From NCBI GenBank assembly GCA_002633005.1, contig NMRA01001047.1:1-64000 (forward strand): a stretch of DNA of 64,000 nt. Reading direction: 5' to 3'. The DNA is from Phoronis australis. Taxonomy: Eukaryota > Phoronida > Phoronidae. Within the stretch, counting starts at the first letter, position 1, and every line of letters starts with the position of its first letter. A program made the position numbers and the translations under genes. The notes under the pieces are model-generated. The model did not search any database. It was not told the origin of the DNA and saw only the letters and a list, made by a program, of their open reading frames with translations. Shown one piece after another: positions 50,801 to 57,889 of the stretch.

Positions 50801-51764
50801 CATCATTGCCTGATTGTATTTTTGAGACAAGTCCTCAGGAATATTTTTACAGTTCATGTAGAAAATCGGCAAGTTATATGGCCAAGGAAATATTCTCAAT
50901 TTCAACTGTTGAAAAGTACCAGAACGGAGAAGATAACTCCAAGAAAGGGGTTTCTGTTTGATTCAAAACTGACTCGACACATTTGCTTAAATTCACTTGC
51001 TCTACATTTACTTGTCTGTAATTGACGAAACAGTACAGGATTTTCATTTTTTTCAGCTGTTTTCAATGCAGAGGAAGATTTCAATTTCAACTTTTATTAC
51101 TGTTTAAGGAGATTATTCCCTTTAGGCCTATGTGGGGGGTCTAAATTGCACCCTCTCTTGCTAAAATCAGAACGAGGAAATGCTGTAAAATTTGAAACAT
51201 TGAATGCAAATTGTAATGAAATGGAAATTAATTTATCAGATTTTGCTTCAGGAAAGACTTTAAAAACATCAAATTTTTAGGTCTGTCCAATTCTTGCAGC
51301 CACTGTGTAACCACGAACGTCGTTATGTGCCCATGACATAGAGAAGTGGCATAGTACCTGTAATTTGTAATTAAGAGCTGAGGTGTTTTTAGCAATCACG
51401 TTAATTTTTGTCAGTGAAAACTCGCCTGCTCATAGGCCCGCTTTTGAATACCTTCTAAAAGCAGGGTCACGTCGAGCGGCTGATGAGAGTGCCTGTTGTG
51501 GTACATCACTGTCATCAGGCTAGGGCTAAGCACTAACATGGTGATTGGTGAATGGAATGATGCATGATACAAAGCACGTGTAATTTCGCGGCCTTTTACA
51601 CAGCTTACCTCGCAAACGCGACTTTTAAAATCTTCGTAAGTAAAAAGTCCACCAGTCGAAAGCTTTGTGTCAACGCGCTTCCCTTTTCTGCGATCGCAAA
51701 TGAATACAAACCCATCTTCTTCTGTCGTTTCGGGCGAGATAGACCGCTTCATGCGGGACGCCAT
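1421..51764 (-). CDS. SMCHD1: SMCHD1 orthologue (whole gene, 44 exons resolved)
   Basis: This is a non-canonical SMC-family chromatin protein: a GHKL ATPase joined to an SMC hinge. In mammals it is nuclear and acts in X inactivation, imprinting and D4Z4 silencing. I found 44 coding exons on the minus strand, collinear with vertebrate SMCHD1 from the N-terminal ubiquitin-like region to the hinge. Every junction has GT/AG borders and consistent phase. Summed length is about 1,910 codons against about 2,005 in human, with one hinge exon missing (see 2182). Two start codons are in frame. The one at 51,764 has a good context (A at -3, G at +4); the upstream one at 51,812 has T at -3. The stop is TAG at 1421-1423, read straight through from exon 45. 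Exon coordinates are in the block entries below. Two unrelated genes are nested in introns 16 and 36 on the opposite strand. Confidence 0.95.
4027..4160 (+). repeat. tRNA-derived SINE
   Basis: A tRNA-like head occupies 4027-4100. It has a box A (TAGCTCAGTAGACTAGAG) and a perfect box B (GGTTCAAATCC at about 4078-4088), and ends in CGGGGCA. The acceptor stem is imperfect, so it is more likely a SINE head than a working tRNA gene. A non-tRNA tail including AAGTGACCAAAAGGTGGC follows. It lies in the SMCHD1 intron between exons 42 and 41. Confidence 0.6.
4298..4470. repeat. 92 bp tandem duplication across an exon border
   Basis: Two copies (starting 4298 and 4390) share long identical stretches such as AATGAGACATGGTACAGCCA. 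The duplicated unit begins with the first bases of SMCHD1 exon 41, including its splice acceptor, so a second acceptor-like CAG lies 92 bp upstream. Confidence 0.85.
6047..6117. repeat. 17 bp minisatellite, about 4 copies
   Basis: The unit GTGGTCAGCCCCACCTG is repeated nearly perfectly within the intron between SMCHD1 exons 39 and 38. Confidence 0.85.
6697..6849. repeat. ACAGC pentanucleotide microsatellite
   Basis: About 150 bp of near-perfect (ACAGC)n with interspersed ACAGAGC/ACAAC variants. It creates long spurious Cys/Leu/Val ORFs on the minus strand; these are not genes. Confidence 0.95.
6881..7874 (-). CDS. SMCHD1: SMCHD1 exons 37-38: coiled-coil segment
   Basis: Exons: 7755-7874 and 6881-6966. 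They encode Lys/Gln/Leu-rich heptad-like sequence (for example [15 protein letters not shown] and [19 protein letters not shown]), matching the short coiled coil before the hinge in vertebrate SMCHD1. The intron before exon 37 (7875-16285) is the largest in the gene and contains the nested LRR-ZU5 gene. A long ACAGC array lies about 30 bp beyond the exon 38 donor. Confidence 0.92.
8570..8731. repeat. 23 bp minisatellite, 7 copies
   Basis: The unit ATGACGTTAAACAGTCCAAC plus AAA is repeated seven times, almost perfectly, inside SMCHD1 intron 36. Confidence 0.95.
8732..10980. other. intronic interval with no supported gene
   Basis: This is part of SMCHD1 intron 36, upstream of the nested LRR-ZU5 gene. 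The only structure noted is an imperfect palindrome at 10262-10322 (arms ATCTTTGTAAATC / GATTTACAAAGAT around TGTGGT-ACC-ACCACA). The promoter of the nested gene must lie near its right end, but I see no diagnostic motif. Confidence 0.4.
10981..14912 (+). CDS. LRR-ZU5 domain protein (PIDD-like), 5 exons
   Basis: Exons: 10981-12612, 12872-13041, 13229-13814, 14020-14300, 14825-14912. Phases agree and sum to 919 codons including the stop. Residues about 50-400 are some 15 leucine-rich repeats of about 23 residues (LxxLxLxxNxLxxLP type). Residues about 400-540 are basic and Lys/Arg-rich. Residues about 600-740 are a Thr/Ser/Pro/His-rich linker. Residues about 755-870 look like a ZU5 domain ([20 protein letters not shown], then a [11 protein letters not shown] strand), followed by a UPA-like start. 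LRR plus ZU5 recalls PIDD1 and UNC5/ankyrin-type scaffolds, but I see no death domain or autoproteolytic HFS/HFN motif. The likely role is cytoplasmic scaffolding; that is inference. The gene is nested antisense in SMCHD1 intron 36. AATAAA signals follow at 15129 and 15460. Confidence 0.85.
15129..15465 (+). promoter_or_regulatory. candidate polyadenylation signals of LRR-ZU5 gene
   Basis: AATAAA occurs at 15129-15134 and 15460-15465, 217 and 548 bp after the stop codon. Either could end the transcript. Confidence 0.45.
16286..33083 (-). CDS. SMCHD1: SMCHD1 exons 17-36: Ig-like middle region
   Basis: Exons: 32979-33083, 32393-32470, 31291-31410, 30530-30674, 30208-30307, 29700-29906, 28779-28913, 27768-27927, 25096-25300, 24272-24401, 23917-23997, 23174-23332, 22611-22736, 21676-21755, 20441-20598, 20097-20206, 19179-19313, 18503-18634, 17630-17779, 16286-16418. 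The encoded sequence is a series of beta-rich modules. They show recurring filamin/Ig-like signatures: a GxP(A/S) turn after a strand ([27 protein letters not shown]) and D-x-x-GN turns (QDEFGNP, QDKFGNA, CDKSGNP). All align in order with vertebrate SMCHD1. Exon 32 uses a weaker donor (GTTTGG), but phase and alignment support it. Confidence 0.93.
18188..18231. repeat. CA/CG dinucleotide microsatellite
   Basis: An alternating purine-pyrimidine run (GCGCGCACACACACACGCAC and onwards), potentially Z-DNA-forming. Confidence 0.9.
19365..19442. repeat. second ACAGC-type microsatellite
   Basis: A degenerate ACAGC/ACATC/ACAAC pentamer array in the intron upstream of SMCHD1 exon 33, about 50 bp from the exon border. 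It has the same unit and orientation as the array at 6697-6849. Confidence 0.85.
21795..22300 (+). repeat. interspersed ~450 bp repeat, copy 1
   Basis: It begins CCCTAGAAAAATGTCC and continues with ATGAAACTTTCAG, an AAATTAGAAACYTG..CAGYRTGTTT segment and TTCATCTTGAACAT. Diverged copies in the same orientation start near 28250, 44936 and 49000. Confidence 0.6.
24931..24998. repeat. CA/CG then TATG/ACATGT simple repeat
   Basis: A (CA)n/(CG)n run followed by GTATATGTACATGTACATGT in the intron preceding SMCHD1 exon 26. It is a long alternating purine-pyrimidine stretch. Confidence 0.9.
25953..26400. repeat. ~248 bp tandem direct duplication
   Basis: Copy 1 starts near 25953 (TAACTAGAGCCAAGCACTCA) and copy 2 near 26201 with the same sequence at about 95% identity. 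Copy 2 is interrupted near 26397 by the element described next and resumes at about 27449 (AATTGAATTTAAGGATCATG). Confidence 0.85.
26397..27445. mobile_element. non-autonomous element with terminal hairpin, copy 1
   Basis: About 1,050 bp inserted into the second copy of the duplication above, so the empty site is known from the first copy. Ends are CAAGAGCAACGCAGAGCGTT and a near-perfect hairpin (CCACATATAAATATGTGG) followed by GCGCATAATA. ATGCGCCCACA near the 5' end is inverted-repeated by TGTGGGCGCAT at the 3' end. A 3 bp TAA duplication is plausible. Internally four or five 140-160 bp units each contain a CCACTAG-type motif, three of them matching the CTCF core (26483, 27100, 27246). It encodes no protein. 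Confidence 0.7.
28250..28670 (+). repeat. interspersed ~450 bp repeat, copy 2
   Basis: It shares TGCGACCTGAGAAAAATCCGA, GAAATTTTCAGG, CACAAAATTTTACTAAAAA and TCACACGACCTAGCTAATGG with the copies near 21795, 44936 and 49000. It lies in the intron between SMCHD1 exons 24 and 23. Confidence 0.55.
28921..28984. repeat. AATAC pentanucleotide microsatellite
   Basis: A (AATAC)n array immediately beside SMCHD1 exon 23: the acceptor is only about 7 bp away. Confidence 0.9.
30858..31001. mobile_element. fragment of CAGGGCTTGGAAT-family element
   Basis: It shares GAATGAATAAAGT..A..ATAA and a GGAAATCAAA..AGAG..AAAATT block with 32735-32870, and ends AAATTCCAAGCCATG, close to the family terminus. The left end was not found. 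Confidence 0.5.
31571..32227. mobile_element. non-autonomous element with terminal hairpin, copy 2
   Basis: It is related to 26397-27445. The 5' end is ACAAGAACAACGGAGGGCGTTG; the 3' end is GACGGCATAATGCG, then the palindromic CCTGTATAAATACGTGG, then ATGCATAAC. It contains three CACTAG/GCTAG-type internal repeats, the last being a perfect CTCF-core-like CCACTAGGGGGC (32167-32178). It lies in the intron between SMCHD1 exons 19 and 18. Confidence 0.65.
32632..32870. mobile_element. CAGGGCTTGGAAT-family element, decayed copy
   Basis: The left terminus CAGGGCTTGGAATAACCAGTG matches the intact copy at 46665. The right terminus (ATTCTAAACCTTG) is its inverted repeat at 10 of 13 positions. Confidence 0.6.
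33432..33645. mobile_element. palindromic MITE-like element
   Basis: The whole ~214 bp is an imperfect inverted repeat. The left arm starts ATTTCACCTTGTAAAGCAGG and the right arm ends CCGGCTACAAAGGGTGAAAT. The centre is a hairpin with CTTACCATGACAGGATTCT opposing AGAATCCTATCATGGTAAG. No coding capacity. It lies in SMCHD1 intron 16. Confidence 0.75.
34931..36503 (+). CDS. CHK/EcKinase-like small-molecule kinase, 2 exons
   Basis: Exons: 34931-35078 (donor GTAACA, phase 1) and 35356-36503 (acceptor TTTTCAG), giving 431 residues, the usual length for the family. The fold is kinase-like. A GENYSS nucleotide loop begins at about residue 50, an IIIK strand holds the expected ATP-binding Lys, and the catalytic loop [14 protein letters not shown] (H266, D268, N273) and metal-binding LIDFQ (D293) are intact. 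Family members (CHK kinase-like, DUF1679/EcKinase) phosphorylate small molecules; insect members act on ecdysteroids. The substrate here cannot be told. A possible polyadenylation signal AATAAA is at 36875-36880. The gene is nested antisense in SMCHD1 intron 16. It has its own intron, so it is not a fresh retrocopy. Confidence 0.88.
36504..37743. other. rest of SMCHD1 intron 16, no gene seen
   Basis: AT-rich sequence between the nested kinase gene and SMCHD1 exon 16. I see the kinase's possible polyadenylation signal and nothing else of note. Confidence 0.4.
37744..39093 (-). CDS. SMCHD1: SMCHD1 exons 14-16: post-transducer region
   Basis: Exons: 38899-39093, 38156-38376, 37744-37826. Conserved blocks are [20 protein letters not shown], the [20 protein letters not shown] stretch and the [12 protein letters not shown] stretch. 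Exon 14 ends at GQL with donor GTAAGG, and exon 15 resumes at VRLIRLVP. Exon 16 ends in phase 1, and the following intron (33084-37743) hosts the nested kinase gene. Confidence 0.94.
38530..38625 (-). repeat. tRNA-derived SINE fragment
   Basis: On the minus strand it reads as a tRNA-like head with box B GGTTCAAATCC (38552-38562) and a weak box A around TGGTGTTGTGGTTTGAG. The stems are poor, so it is a SINE or tRNA relic rather than a tRNA gene. Confidence 0.5.
39124..39353. repeat. 46 bp minisatellite, 5 copies
   Basis: Copies start at 39124, 39170, 39216, 39262 and 39308 (unit starts AAGGTTCTCACCAACAACTA). The array begins about 30 bp from the acceptor of SMCHD1 exon 14; the fifth copy is the most diverged. 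Confidence 0.95.
39514..43952 (-). CDS. SMCHD1: SMCHD1 exons 8-13: transducer region
   Basis: Exons: 43789-43952, 42843-42933, 41891-42104, 41307-41418, 39926-39985, 39514-39637. They encode the segment following the ATPase, with conserved [48 protein letters not shown], and [13 protein letters not shown]. An acidic run ([10 protein letters not shown]) precedes the ARGKRPIFE segment, as in human. In mammals this transducer region, with the ATPase, carries many FSHD2 and arhinia variants. Confidence 0.95.
44571..48940 (-). CDS. SMCHD1: SMCHD1 exons 3-7: GHKL ATPase domain
   Basis: Exons: 48782-48940, 47888-47982, 47196-47335, 45681-45798, 44571-44690. The ATP-binding motifs are intact. The N box reads [12 protein letters not shown], with E137 in the place of the catalytic Glu of human SMCHD1 and N141 as the Mg-binding Asn. 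The G1 box is MDNGKGM (D179-G183). The [13 protein letters not shown] segment (about 231-243) forms the ATP lid. [13 protein letters not shown] and [15 protein letters not shown] are near-identical to the vertebrate protein. The domain should therefore be able to bind and hydrolyse ATP (inference from conserved residues). Exon 4 must use donor GTATTA; the nearer GTACCT would shift the frame to a stop. Confidence 0.95.
44936..45420 (+). repeat. interspersed ~450 bp repeat, copy 3
   Basis: It starts ACCCTAGAAAAATGTCAAAA and contains GAAACTTTCAGG, TTTCATGATTTTCATG, ATTAGAAAACTGCAACCG, CATCTTGAACAT and AATTTGGTCACGTTAT. This is the best-preserved copy of the family. Confidence 0.65.
45990..46150. 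repeat. ~85 bp direct repeat
   Basis: Two copies share AGGCACAGYTTCTCA, TTGCTGTTT and TCTCATRAAATCGA. The second runs into the palindromic element at 46120. Confidence 0.6.
46120..46485. mobile_element. copy related to the 33432 palindromic element
   Basis: The left arm (TTACCATGATAGGATTCCAT near 46160) and the right arm (ACAATTCTGTCACAGTAAGA near 46430, then TTTATGAGAGTAAAATG) are inverted copies. Between them lies a roughly 100 bp direct repeat with AAAACCATCAGAGTGACT. Confidence 0.5.
46665..47142. mobile_element. terminal-inverted-repeat element, intact ends
   Basis: It begins CAGGGCTTGGAAT and ends ATTCCAAGCCCTG, a perfect 13 bp inverted repeat. TAATAT directly flanks both ends, which fits a 6 bp target-site duplication. 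It is 478 bp long, locally GC-richer than the intron, and encodes no transposase. It lies between SMCHD1 exons 6 and 5. Confidence 0.75.
49000..49450 (+). repeat. interspersed ~450 bp repeat, copy 4
   Basis: Shares TTATGATTTTTATGAAAAAA, ATTAGAAAACTGTAACAGTG, AAATTTGGTCATGTTAT, CATTAAATTTTGCTAAAAAC and GCTTGGCTAAATAAACAGAC with copy 3. Confidence 0.6.
50104..51764 (-). CDS. SMCHD1: SMCHD1 exons 1-2: ubiquitin-like N-terminus
   Basis: Exon 1 is 51609-51764 (or to 51812 from the upstream ATG), donor GTAAGC. Exon 2 is 50104-50182, starting [15 protein letters not shown] and ending in phase 1. The two together give the pattern [13 protein letters not shown] ... [26 protein letters not shown]. This aligns with the ubiquitin-like domain that precedes the ATPase in vertebrate SMCHD1, where the FVITTT strand is nearly identical. 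Confidence 0.92.
50183..51608. other. SMCHD1 intron 1, no gene seen
   Basis: AT-rich intron with no supported exon or recognised repeat. Confidence 0.4.
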
Positions 51765-52002
51765 CTTTATTGATGCCCCGGATGATAACCGCGGCAGTTG
51801 ACGAAGCGCCATCTACATCTCCCAGGTAGATGAGCTTCCCGGAAAACGTGTATCAGTGAGTCCAGTCGCGCGCGAACTGCAAGATCACTCAAGTCTTCAC
51901 AAGATACCCCCATGCATTACAAGCAAAGCACGTAGTCACAATAGCTCAGTTCCTTCGGTGATATTCCTGCGTCTACGCAACTCCAGTTTTAAAGCCTACA
52001 GC
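51765..52002. promoter_or_regulatory. candidate bidirectional promoter of SMCHD1
   Basis: This short interval lies between the SMCHD1 start (minus) and a divergent ORF start (plus, 52003). Local GC and CpG are higher than in the surrounding DNA, including CGCGCG at about 51867. No TATA box was recognised, as is usual for housekeeping chromatin genes. Confidence 0.4.
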
Positions 52003-52134
52003 ATGGGTGCCGATGTTTCAGTGGGCGGCCGCACCACAAAAGGGGCCAGGGACCCATCAGGCGCGGAGCAGTTGCCCGCCGCCGGCCGGGGCGCTGATCT
52101 TAGCCTTATAGGGGCTAATTTGTTCCTACGGTGA
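52003..52134 (+). CDS. divergent 43-residue ORF or first coding exon
   Basis: The ATG has a strong context (A at -3, G at +4). It opens MGADVSVGGRTTKG, a possible N-myristoylation start (Gly2, Ser6), and runs 43 residues to a TGA. A possible donor (GTGAAA at 52131) overlaps the stop, so this may be a first exon of a divergent gene. The stretch is about 70% GC in an AT-rich region. The family is not recognised; it may be chance. Confidence 0.25.
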   Translation: MGADVSVGGRTTKGARDPSGAEQLPAAGRGADLSLIGANLFLR

Positions 52135-55100
52135 AAGACTTTCGAAATGGTTTGAAAGCAATAGCAAGAAAACGAAAGTGCAAGATATATGGTTATCTGA
52201 GTTGCATTAGTTGCCAGTGCCGGTTAAAACACGAAAACGTGACAGGAGTCAGTCCGTTACCGGGCCAATCAGAACTTCGAAACCATCAGCGACCCATAAT
52301 TTAAACACTTGAGAGTTTATTGAGGTTACATGCGCGCATCCAACCTAAAAATGGGGGGGTCAAATTAGTCAACACCAAAATTGTAAACTTGAAAAAGCGC
52401 CGCATGTACACGTTTAGTACCTAGCTATGACTTAAGATAGTCGCCACAAAAATAGAATCTTGTCACGAATAGGAATATTTTGAGACCGTTTTTTGACAGT
52501 AAAAGGCTCCCTAGTGGGACTCTCTCGGATTTTTCAATTTTCTCGAAGTGTTTTTATGCCCACAGCATAAAAAGCTTCCAAAACTTGTATTGCTTACCAC
52601 AGCGCCCCCATCGGCAGCAGTCGACTTAAAAAGTGCTGCACTGAGGGAGTAAATGACTGCGATTAAAAAATAGACAAGGTGGTCATGAATTGTTTCTTTT
52701 ACCTAGGTTGTGATGGTAGTGGTATCGGTGGCGTGTGGTGATGTTTCTTTTACCAAAATTGTAACTTTGGTTTACCAGCCAGGTTTCACTTTATAGGAAA
52801 TTTTTTGGCTGTTGTAATATAAGTCTGGCGGGGGATTTTCTTTTTTGAAAAGGTCAGCAACTAAAACAAAACACCTTACGTTGAACATAAAAAGGAGCGG
52901 TAAATGCAGCAATTCAAAAAAAACGTAAATGTCAAGGGGAAATAACCAGCTCTCTCTCTCTCTCTCCACCACAGGCGATTACGTTAGTTTGGCTCTAGCA
53001 TCCCTCGTAGACTAGTTCCTACGAAAGACTTGACGGCTCTGATCTATTTTGGCTTCAGCTGATTGGTAACAAAAAGACGTCGATTGCTTGGCAACGAAAT
53101 GAATAGGTAGGCTCTCTCATCAACTGAAGGACAAAGGATGGTCCCCTCGTTACACTAGTTGCAGTATGTTTATATTTTTTTCATTTTTAATTCCACGTAA
53201 AAGCNGGGGGAAAATCCCAGCGTAAAAGACAAGACGACATTTAAAATTGGCTTTGAAAGAAGTAAGCGATGAAATCTCTGTACTCGGCTAAGAAGAGTTC
53301 AAATTTCAAAGCGGCTGGGTAACTTTTTAAAGTTTTCTAAGCTGCGCCACACCCAGAAACCGGCGGGATGGCCGACAAGCGTTCTCTCAAGCAAGGGCAT
53401 TTCTAACAATAACTCACTGTCTTATTTTAATGTTAGAGTATCACCTACAATCCTTTGTGATTCCTACGGATAACGCAGGGCAATGTTTTAACGCACGCAA
53501 ATCGTCTCCCGAGTTCAAAATAACGCCACTGTCAGAAATGAAGTCAATGTATCACTCCAGTAACCTTCAGGATTTATACCGTGGTTATTTACTTGAATAT
53601 AATGCACGTGCGGAAGTTTATTAGGATTGTTTCTCGATCGCTTTCCGCTATTAACTGTACGGTCGAAGCACACATAACTAGTAGAATTAATAACATTCAG
53701 TTAGTACTATATGCTTGCGATTCATGGCAATAGGGCCGTCTCGGGTTACACAGTGACACTCGAATCTAGCTGTATTTACCCACAATGCCGTAAATATTCG
53801 TCAGGCACATTTGCTGCCTCGTTTTCGAGCCACTGGAGTTGCACGTGTTATTTGTTGTTGTCTGATTTAACAAGTTTTTTCTCTATTCGTTCTTTCTATG
53901 TTAACGAAGTATTATGTGTTGTGTTGTGGGCTGTAACACCGGCGTGAAAAGGTTTTATAAACTGGATAAATACCCGTGGATGCGTGATCTGACATTAATG
54001 AGAGACACAAAAATGTGCCTGATTTCAAAAACTAGATCACGCACATTCTTATCTCCATAATAACGACGAATGAAAGTTATCTATAAATTCATACAAACAT
54101 CTCCTGTTGAGTGACAATATCTGACGAGTGCAGTTTTCAAATGCATATTCAAATGCTGCCGTTACTGAATGCCGAAGCGTGTCAGTTTGCGTTCTTTCCA
54201 CGAACTGTCATGAAAAAATGCTTGAAAAACTATGCCTCGACATTGTTGTTCTCAATGCAGAGTAAAGAATCGTTATCAGATAAATACATGCAAGGTTGGT
54301 TACATTTAATTCAACCGACATCACAACAGTCGCGTTTCAGATTACACTCTTTCGAAGATTCGTCATGAAAAAATGCTTGAAAACTGTCTCAGAGTTGTTG
54401 TTCTCAATGCAGGGTAAAGAATCATTATCAGACAAATACATATGTACACAGACGTTCTCTGGTACTACACAAGGTTGACTGCGTTCAATTCAATTGACAT
54501 TACAACAGTCGCGTTTCAGTTTGCGTTCTTTCCAAGAATTGTCATGAAAAATCCTTGAAATGCTTTTCCCAGAAATTGTTCACAATGCAGGATAAAGAAT
54601 TGTTATCAGATAAATACAAGTGTACACAAGTGTTCTTTTCTACTTTGCAAGGTTGGTTACATATAATTCAACGGACATAACATTAGTCACGAGCATTAAG
54701 AACGTGACGGTAAGCAGTGTGCCCTAAACTTTATTAACCTAAATTTGAAGAAATGGAGGCCCGTAACCAGGGAGGTTCTATCCAACGCGGAAAAGGTCCA
54801 GCCCCTTACTCTCCGTTAAAGACAGGATATAGATGGACAACAGCGACAAAATCGTTGCAGCTACTGGTACCACTGCTAAATACAATTATGATACTTAAAC
54901 TAATTTAGTAATCATTTGCTTCCCGTTCAACGCGCTTCATGTAATCGGGTCGAACCTGGCGAACTTCGCCCGCGTGCTGTTTCGTAGCTGACAAGATTGT
55001 CCAGACGATTAGAGGACTGAGGATTTGTGTTATTCATCAGCATTACACGCGCGTGGTGGCATCACCATAGGGTAACAAGGAAGTCAAAAGTACTGTTGTG

Positions 55101-57164
55101 ACCCTTCAAACTGTTGTCCTAACAAAGCAAAAAAGCATGTACCACTACATTTCTAAAATTTTAGAACACTTATGACCTGCATAGCAAGACACCTGACCCA
55201 AGCTCAATCGGTACATTCTGTTCCTTGAGCAATTCTTTGGGAAATTCTTCTGACACTTCAAACTCTACAATTGAGGGTGGGTAGATGTTTTTCTTGGTCT
55301 CCATCTGATTCCAAACTGAGCTCGATGTTTTCCACAAACAGTCAACTCTGAGAGCAAACGGTGGTAAGCAAGCCCATTCTGGCAAAATTCAGCTGCCGGG
55401 ACGAGGCCTGATTTAACATGTTTCAGAAGATCTGATATCGACTTATTAGATTTAGCTTATGTTTCAACTGCATGGTGGTTTGGGTACTCCATTGAAGTCC
55501 CACTAACCAGATTAACATAAAGACTCCTACAGTGAACACTGACTGCTTCCTTTTTCCCGGCAGCCATTTTCCTTTGGTGACATCAGTGGTGACTGCAGGA
55601 CTTCTTAAGAAAACGATAATTCACAGGAAAACCAAATATTTTAATTCTATTACATTCTATGTGCTATGAAACGAAAAAAAAAAATTTGAAAAACAATTTT
55701 GAGCACTTTAGATATCAAGCCTGAGGATTTTCACTGATAAGTTGTGCCTGCTGCAAGTGCTCCCTTTGTCTGAGGTGGCTGTAAACATTGGCTCATTCCT
55801 GTATGTAGACATAAGTTCGCCCGTAGTTTTGGAGACATATGTCAATCTAATCTAAAACAGGTCAAACTTACAACTAAGAGTCTAGTAGGCTTCAGTTGAG
55901 ATTCGCACGCTCAAATTGGGTAAGTTTTCTGTGTTTTTGCTTCTTTGACCCCGTTATCCTCAGAAATTTCAGGAAATATTTCCAATTTCTATTTACTGAG
56001 ACCATGGATGAGTTAATCCAAAACACAAACTATTTAACTGTCCAGCAGCTTCTATAATTTTTACAATACCACAAAAAATGGAATTTCATGGTAAAATTTT
56101 ACACTGATTTTGAGTGAAAACTGATGTGCCGGACTTTTAAGCTACTTAACAGAGTAGGAATTGTTTAAACTACATTTTAGTAATATAACATAAGAAAATA
56201 AACTGCACCGCATAGTACGATCCAAATCCGTGACATAGGGTGTATGACCCATTTGTCTGGTCTGAAGTACACTGCACTCTTAAGAAAGGGAACTGGCTGG
56301 TTTTCTCATCGGAATGTGTGAATGAATGAGCTTATGAAAAACTTACTAGGTTTATTGCACTGTAGTCATGATATGAATAAAATAGTGAAAAGAAAAAAAT
56401 AAGAAATTGCGGTTTTAATATGGGTGTGCTGTCTGTATTCATCTTTTTATCCGTTTTATGTATAAAAGTACTTAGGCGGCACGCATATGTTTGTAAATTT
56501 TATAATGAACATGTCACGGTGTGCTCCGTGGATGGGCGGACACAGCGGGTTATTGCTGACCGGTGTTTAGTAGCTTTCGATGCGACGATAGGCTGAAGAC
56601 TGGTTCGAGTTATTCACTTTATGAATTTCGGCCGCACGTACTCAAGTTTACTCAGACAAAACGTACTATGACGTAATGTCTGTTCTGTGCTCCAGGTAGT
56701 GCTGCAAAACCTTGGGACTTTGGTCATACCAGGAAAGTATTACCAGGACCATGTCTTCCTGGTTATATAGAAAGTCACGTGACTTACAGCTAAAGTGGAA
56801 AGTGATGGGTCGTGTGACTGAAGCTCACAGAAGCGCTGATAACATTGATCTCCGATGGAAAATGTGAGGATATGACAATATCCGAGGCTGATGGAGTATC
56901 AGCAGTGGACCACCTAGGTGCTTCCTCATAACGATTCGATTTTGGTGACATTGACCATGAACTCTGGATTGGTGTCGGTGAAGTGGTATAGCATCTGTTT
57001 GTTGTAACTGTAGATGATGACAGCTGTCTTTCAACCTTGGGCATTCAGTCCAGCTTCGTACACATGACATTAATCAAAGCGAATAGAGGGCTTGCAGAGT
57101 TCTCAATCTCCCAAGTCATCACGCAAAAGAACGATCTTGGTGATGGCGGAAGAAAAAGATCGGT
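52135..57164. other. intergenic region, no supported gene
   Basis: Contains a short (CT)n run (about 52950-52967), a single N at 53204, tandem repeats at 54185-54690 and a few short open frames. The minus-strand frame at 55170-55385 looks mildly protein-like in its second half (NIYPPSIVEFEVSEEFP) but starts on TTG and has no supporting exons. Nothing is callable as a gene. Confidence 0.45.
54185..54690. repeat. ~155-180 bp tandem repeat, 3 copies
   Basis: Each copy carries GTCATGAAAAA, CTCAATGCAG/CACAATGCAG, TTATCAGAYAAATACA and a CAAGGTTG segment (starts near 54195, 54350 and 54530). Confidence 0.7.
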
Positions 57165-57236
57165 GGGCTTGTCCGGGAGTCGAACCCGGAACCTCTCGCA
57201 CCCAAAGCGAGAATCATACCGCTAGACCAACAAGCC
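57165..57236 (-). tRNA. tRNA-Pro (TGG)
   Basis: A 72-base tRNA on the minus strand. The acceptor stem GGCTTGT pairs with ACAAGCC. The anticodon stem CTCGC/GCGAG encloses loop TTTGGGT with anticodon TGG. Box A (TGGTCTAGCGG) and box B (GGTTCGACTCC) are intact, so the gene is probably active. Confidence 0.95.
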
Positions 57237-57854
57237 ACTCATGCCTCAGCAGAATCTCATTGGTGAGGTACAACGTCGCCGTTTGTTGCCCGGAACGTCA
57301 TTGTTGGAACGTCGAAGGGACTTTTTGCCAGGAATGAGCGGCCCCCTCCCCCGTTTATCAGTGCTGCTCCACCCATGTTTGTGTGTATTAAAACAAAAGA
57401 AATTTACTGTGTTACCAAAAATAGGCCTACACTAGCCACTTGTAAGTGAACTTCTATCACAACACCGATATGCGACCGTGACGTTTGAGCGATTCATCTG
57501 CAGTGTTTGATTTAGGAAAAAAAAACAACGAACCCCTTTCAAAGCCGCCCTGACGACGCAATATGTGGTGCCTCGATCGTAGACCACAAAGCATGTTGTT
57601 GTTCTAGAAAAACAAGTCTTTGTTGATCCTGCTATGCCCCAAAGAAGAAGTGATGACTAGTTTGTGTGTTATTCCCGGGATTTAAAAAAAAATCGCCCGC
57701 ATTCAACCATTTTTTGTCATCAAAAAACCGTTTGAGTTTTAGTTGTCCATTTTAGGCTGACAAATGACGACAAGTCTCAATTTAGGCTCAAGCTATACTA
57801 AACAGTGAGTTTTTTTCCAATACCAGAAACCATTTCTCCTGAGTTCTACAAGTG

Positions 57855-57889
57855 GCCTCAATGGCGCAGGGCCGGGCAGCGTGTGAGTC
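57855..57889 (+). pseudogene. truncated tRNA-Met
   Basis: The first ~35 bases match the tRNA-Met genes at 59072 and 60132 (GCCTCAATGGCGCAGG, then AGCGTGTGAGTC). It then breaks just before the anticodon and joins sequence that elsewhere follows the tRNA-Pro relic. This looks like a deletion between repeat units. Confidence 0.75.

Noticed and set aside
53200-53210. Second single N as a possible collapsed gap
   Set aside because: It lies in intergenic DNA with no gene model to test against, so no claim can be made.
54111-54478. Two plus-strand open frames of 60-85 codons
   Set aside because: They arise from a three-copy tandem repeat and share its periodicity.
55170-55600. Minus-strand frame with a mildly protein-like segment, and a nearby MAAGKKEAVSVHCR start
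   Set aside because: The main frame begins with TTG, the second stops within 40 codons, and no splice pair joins them. Possibly a relic; not callable.
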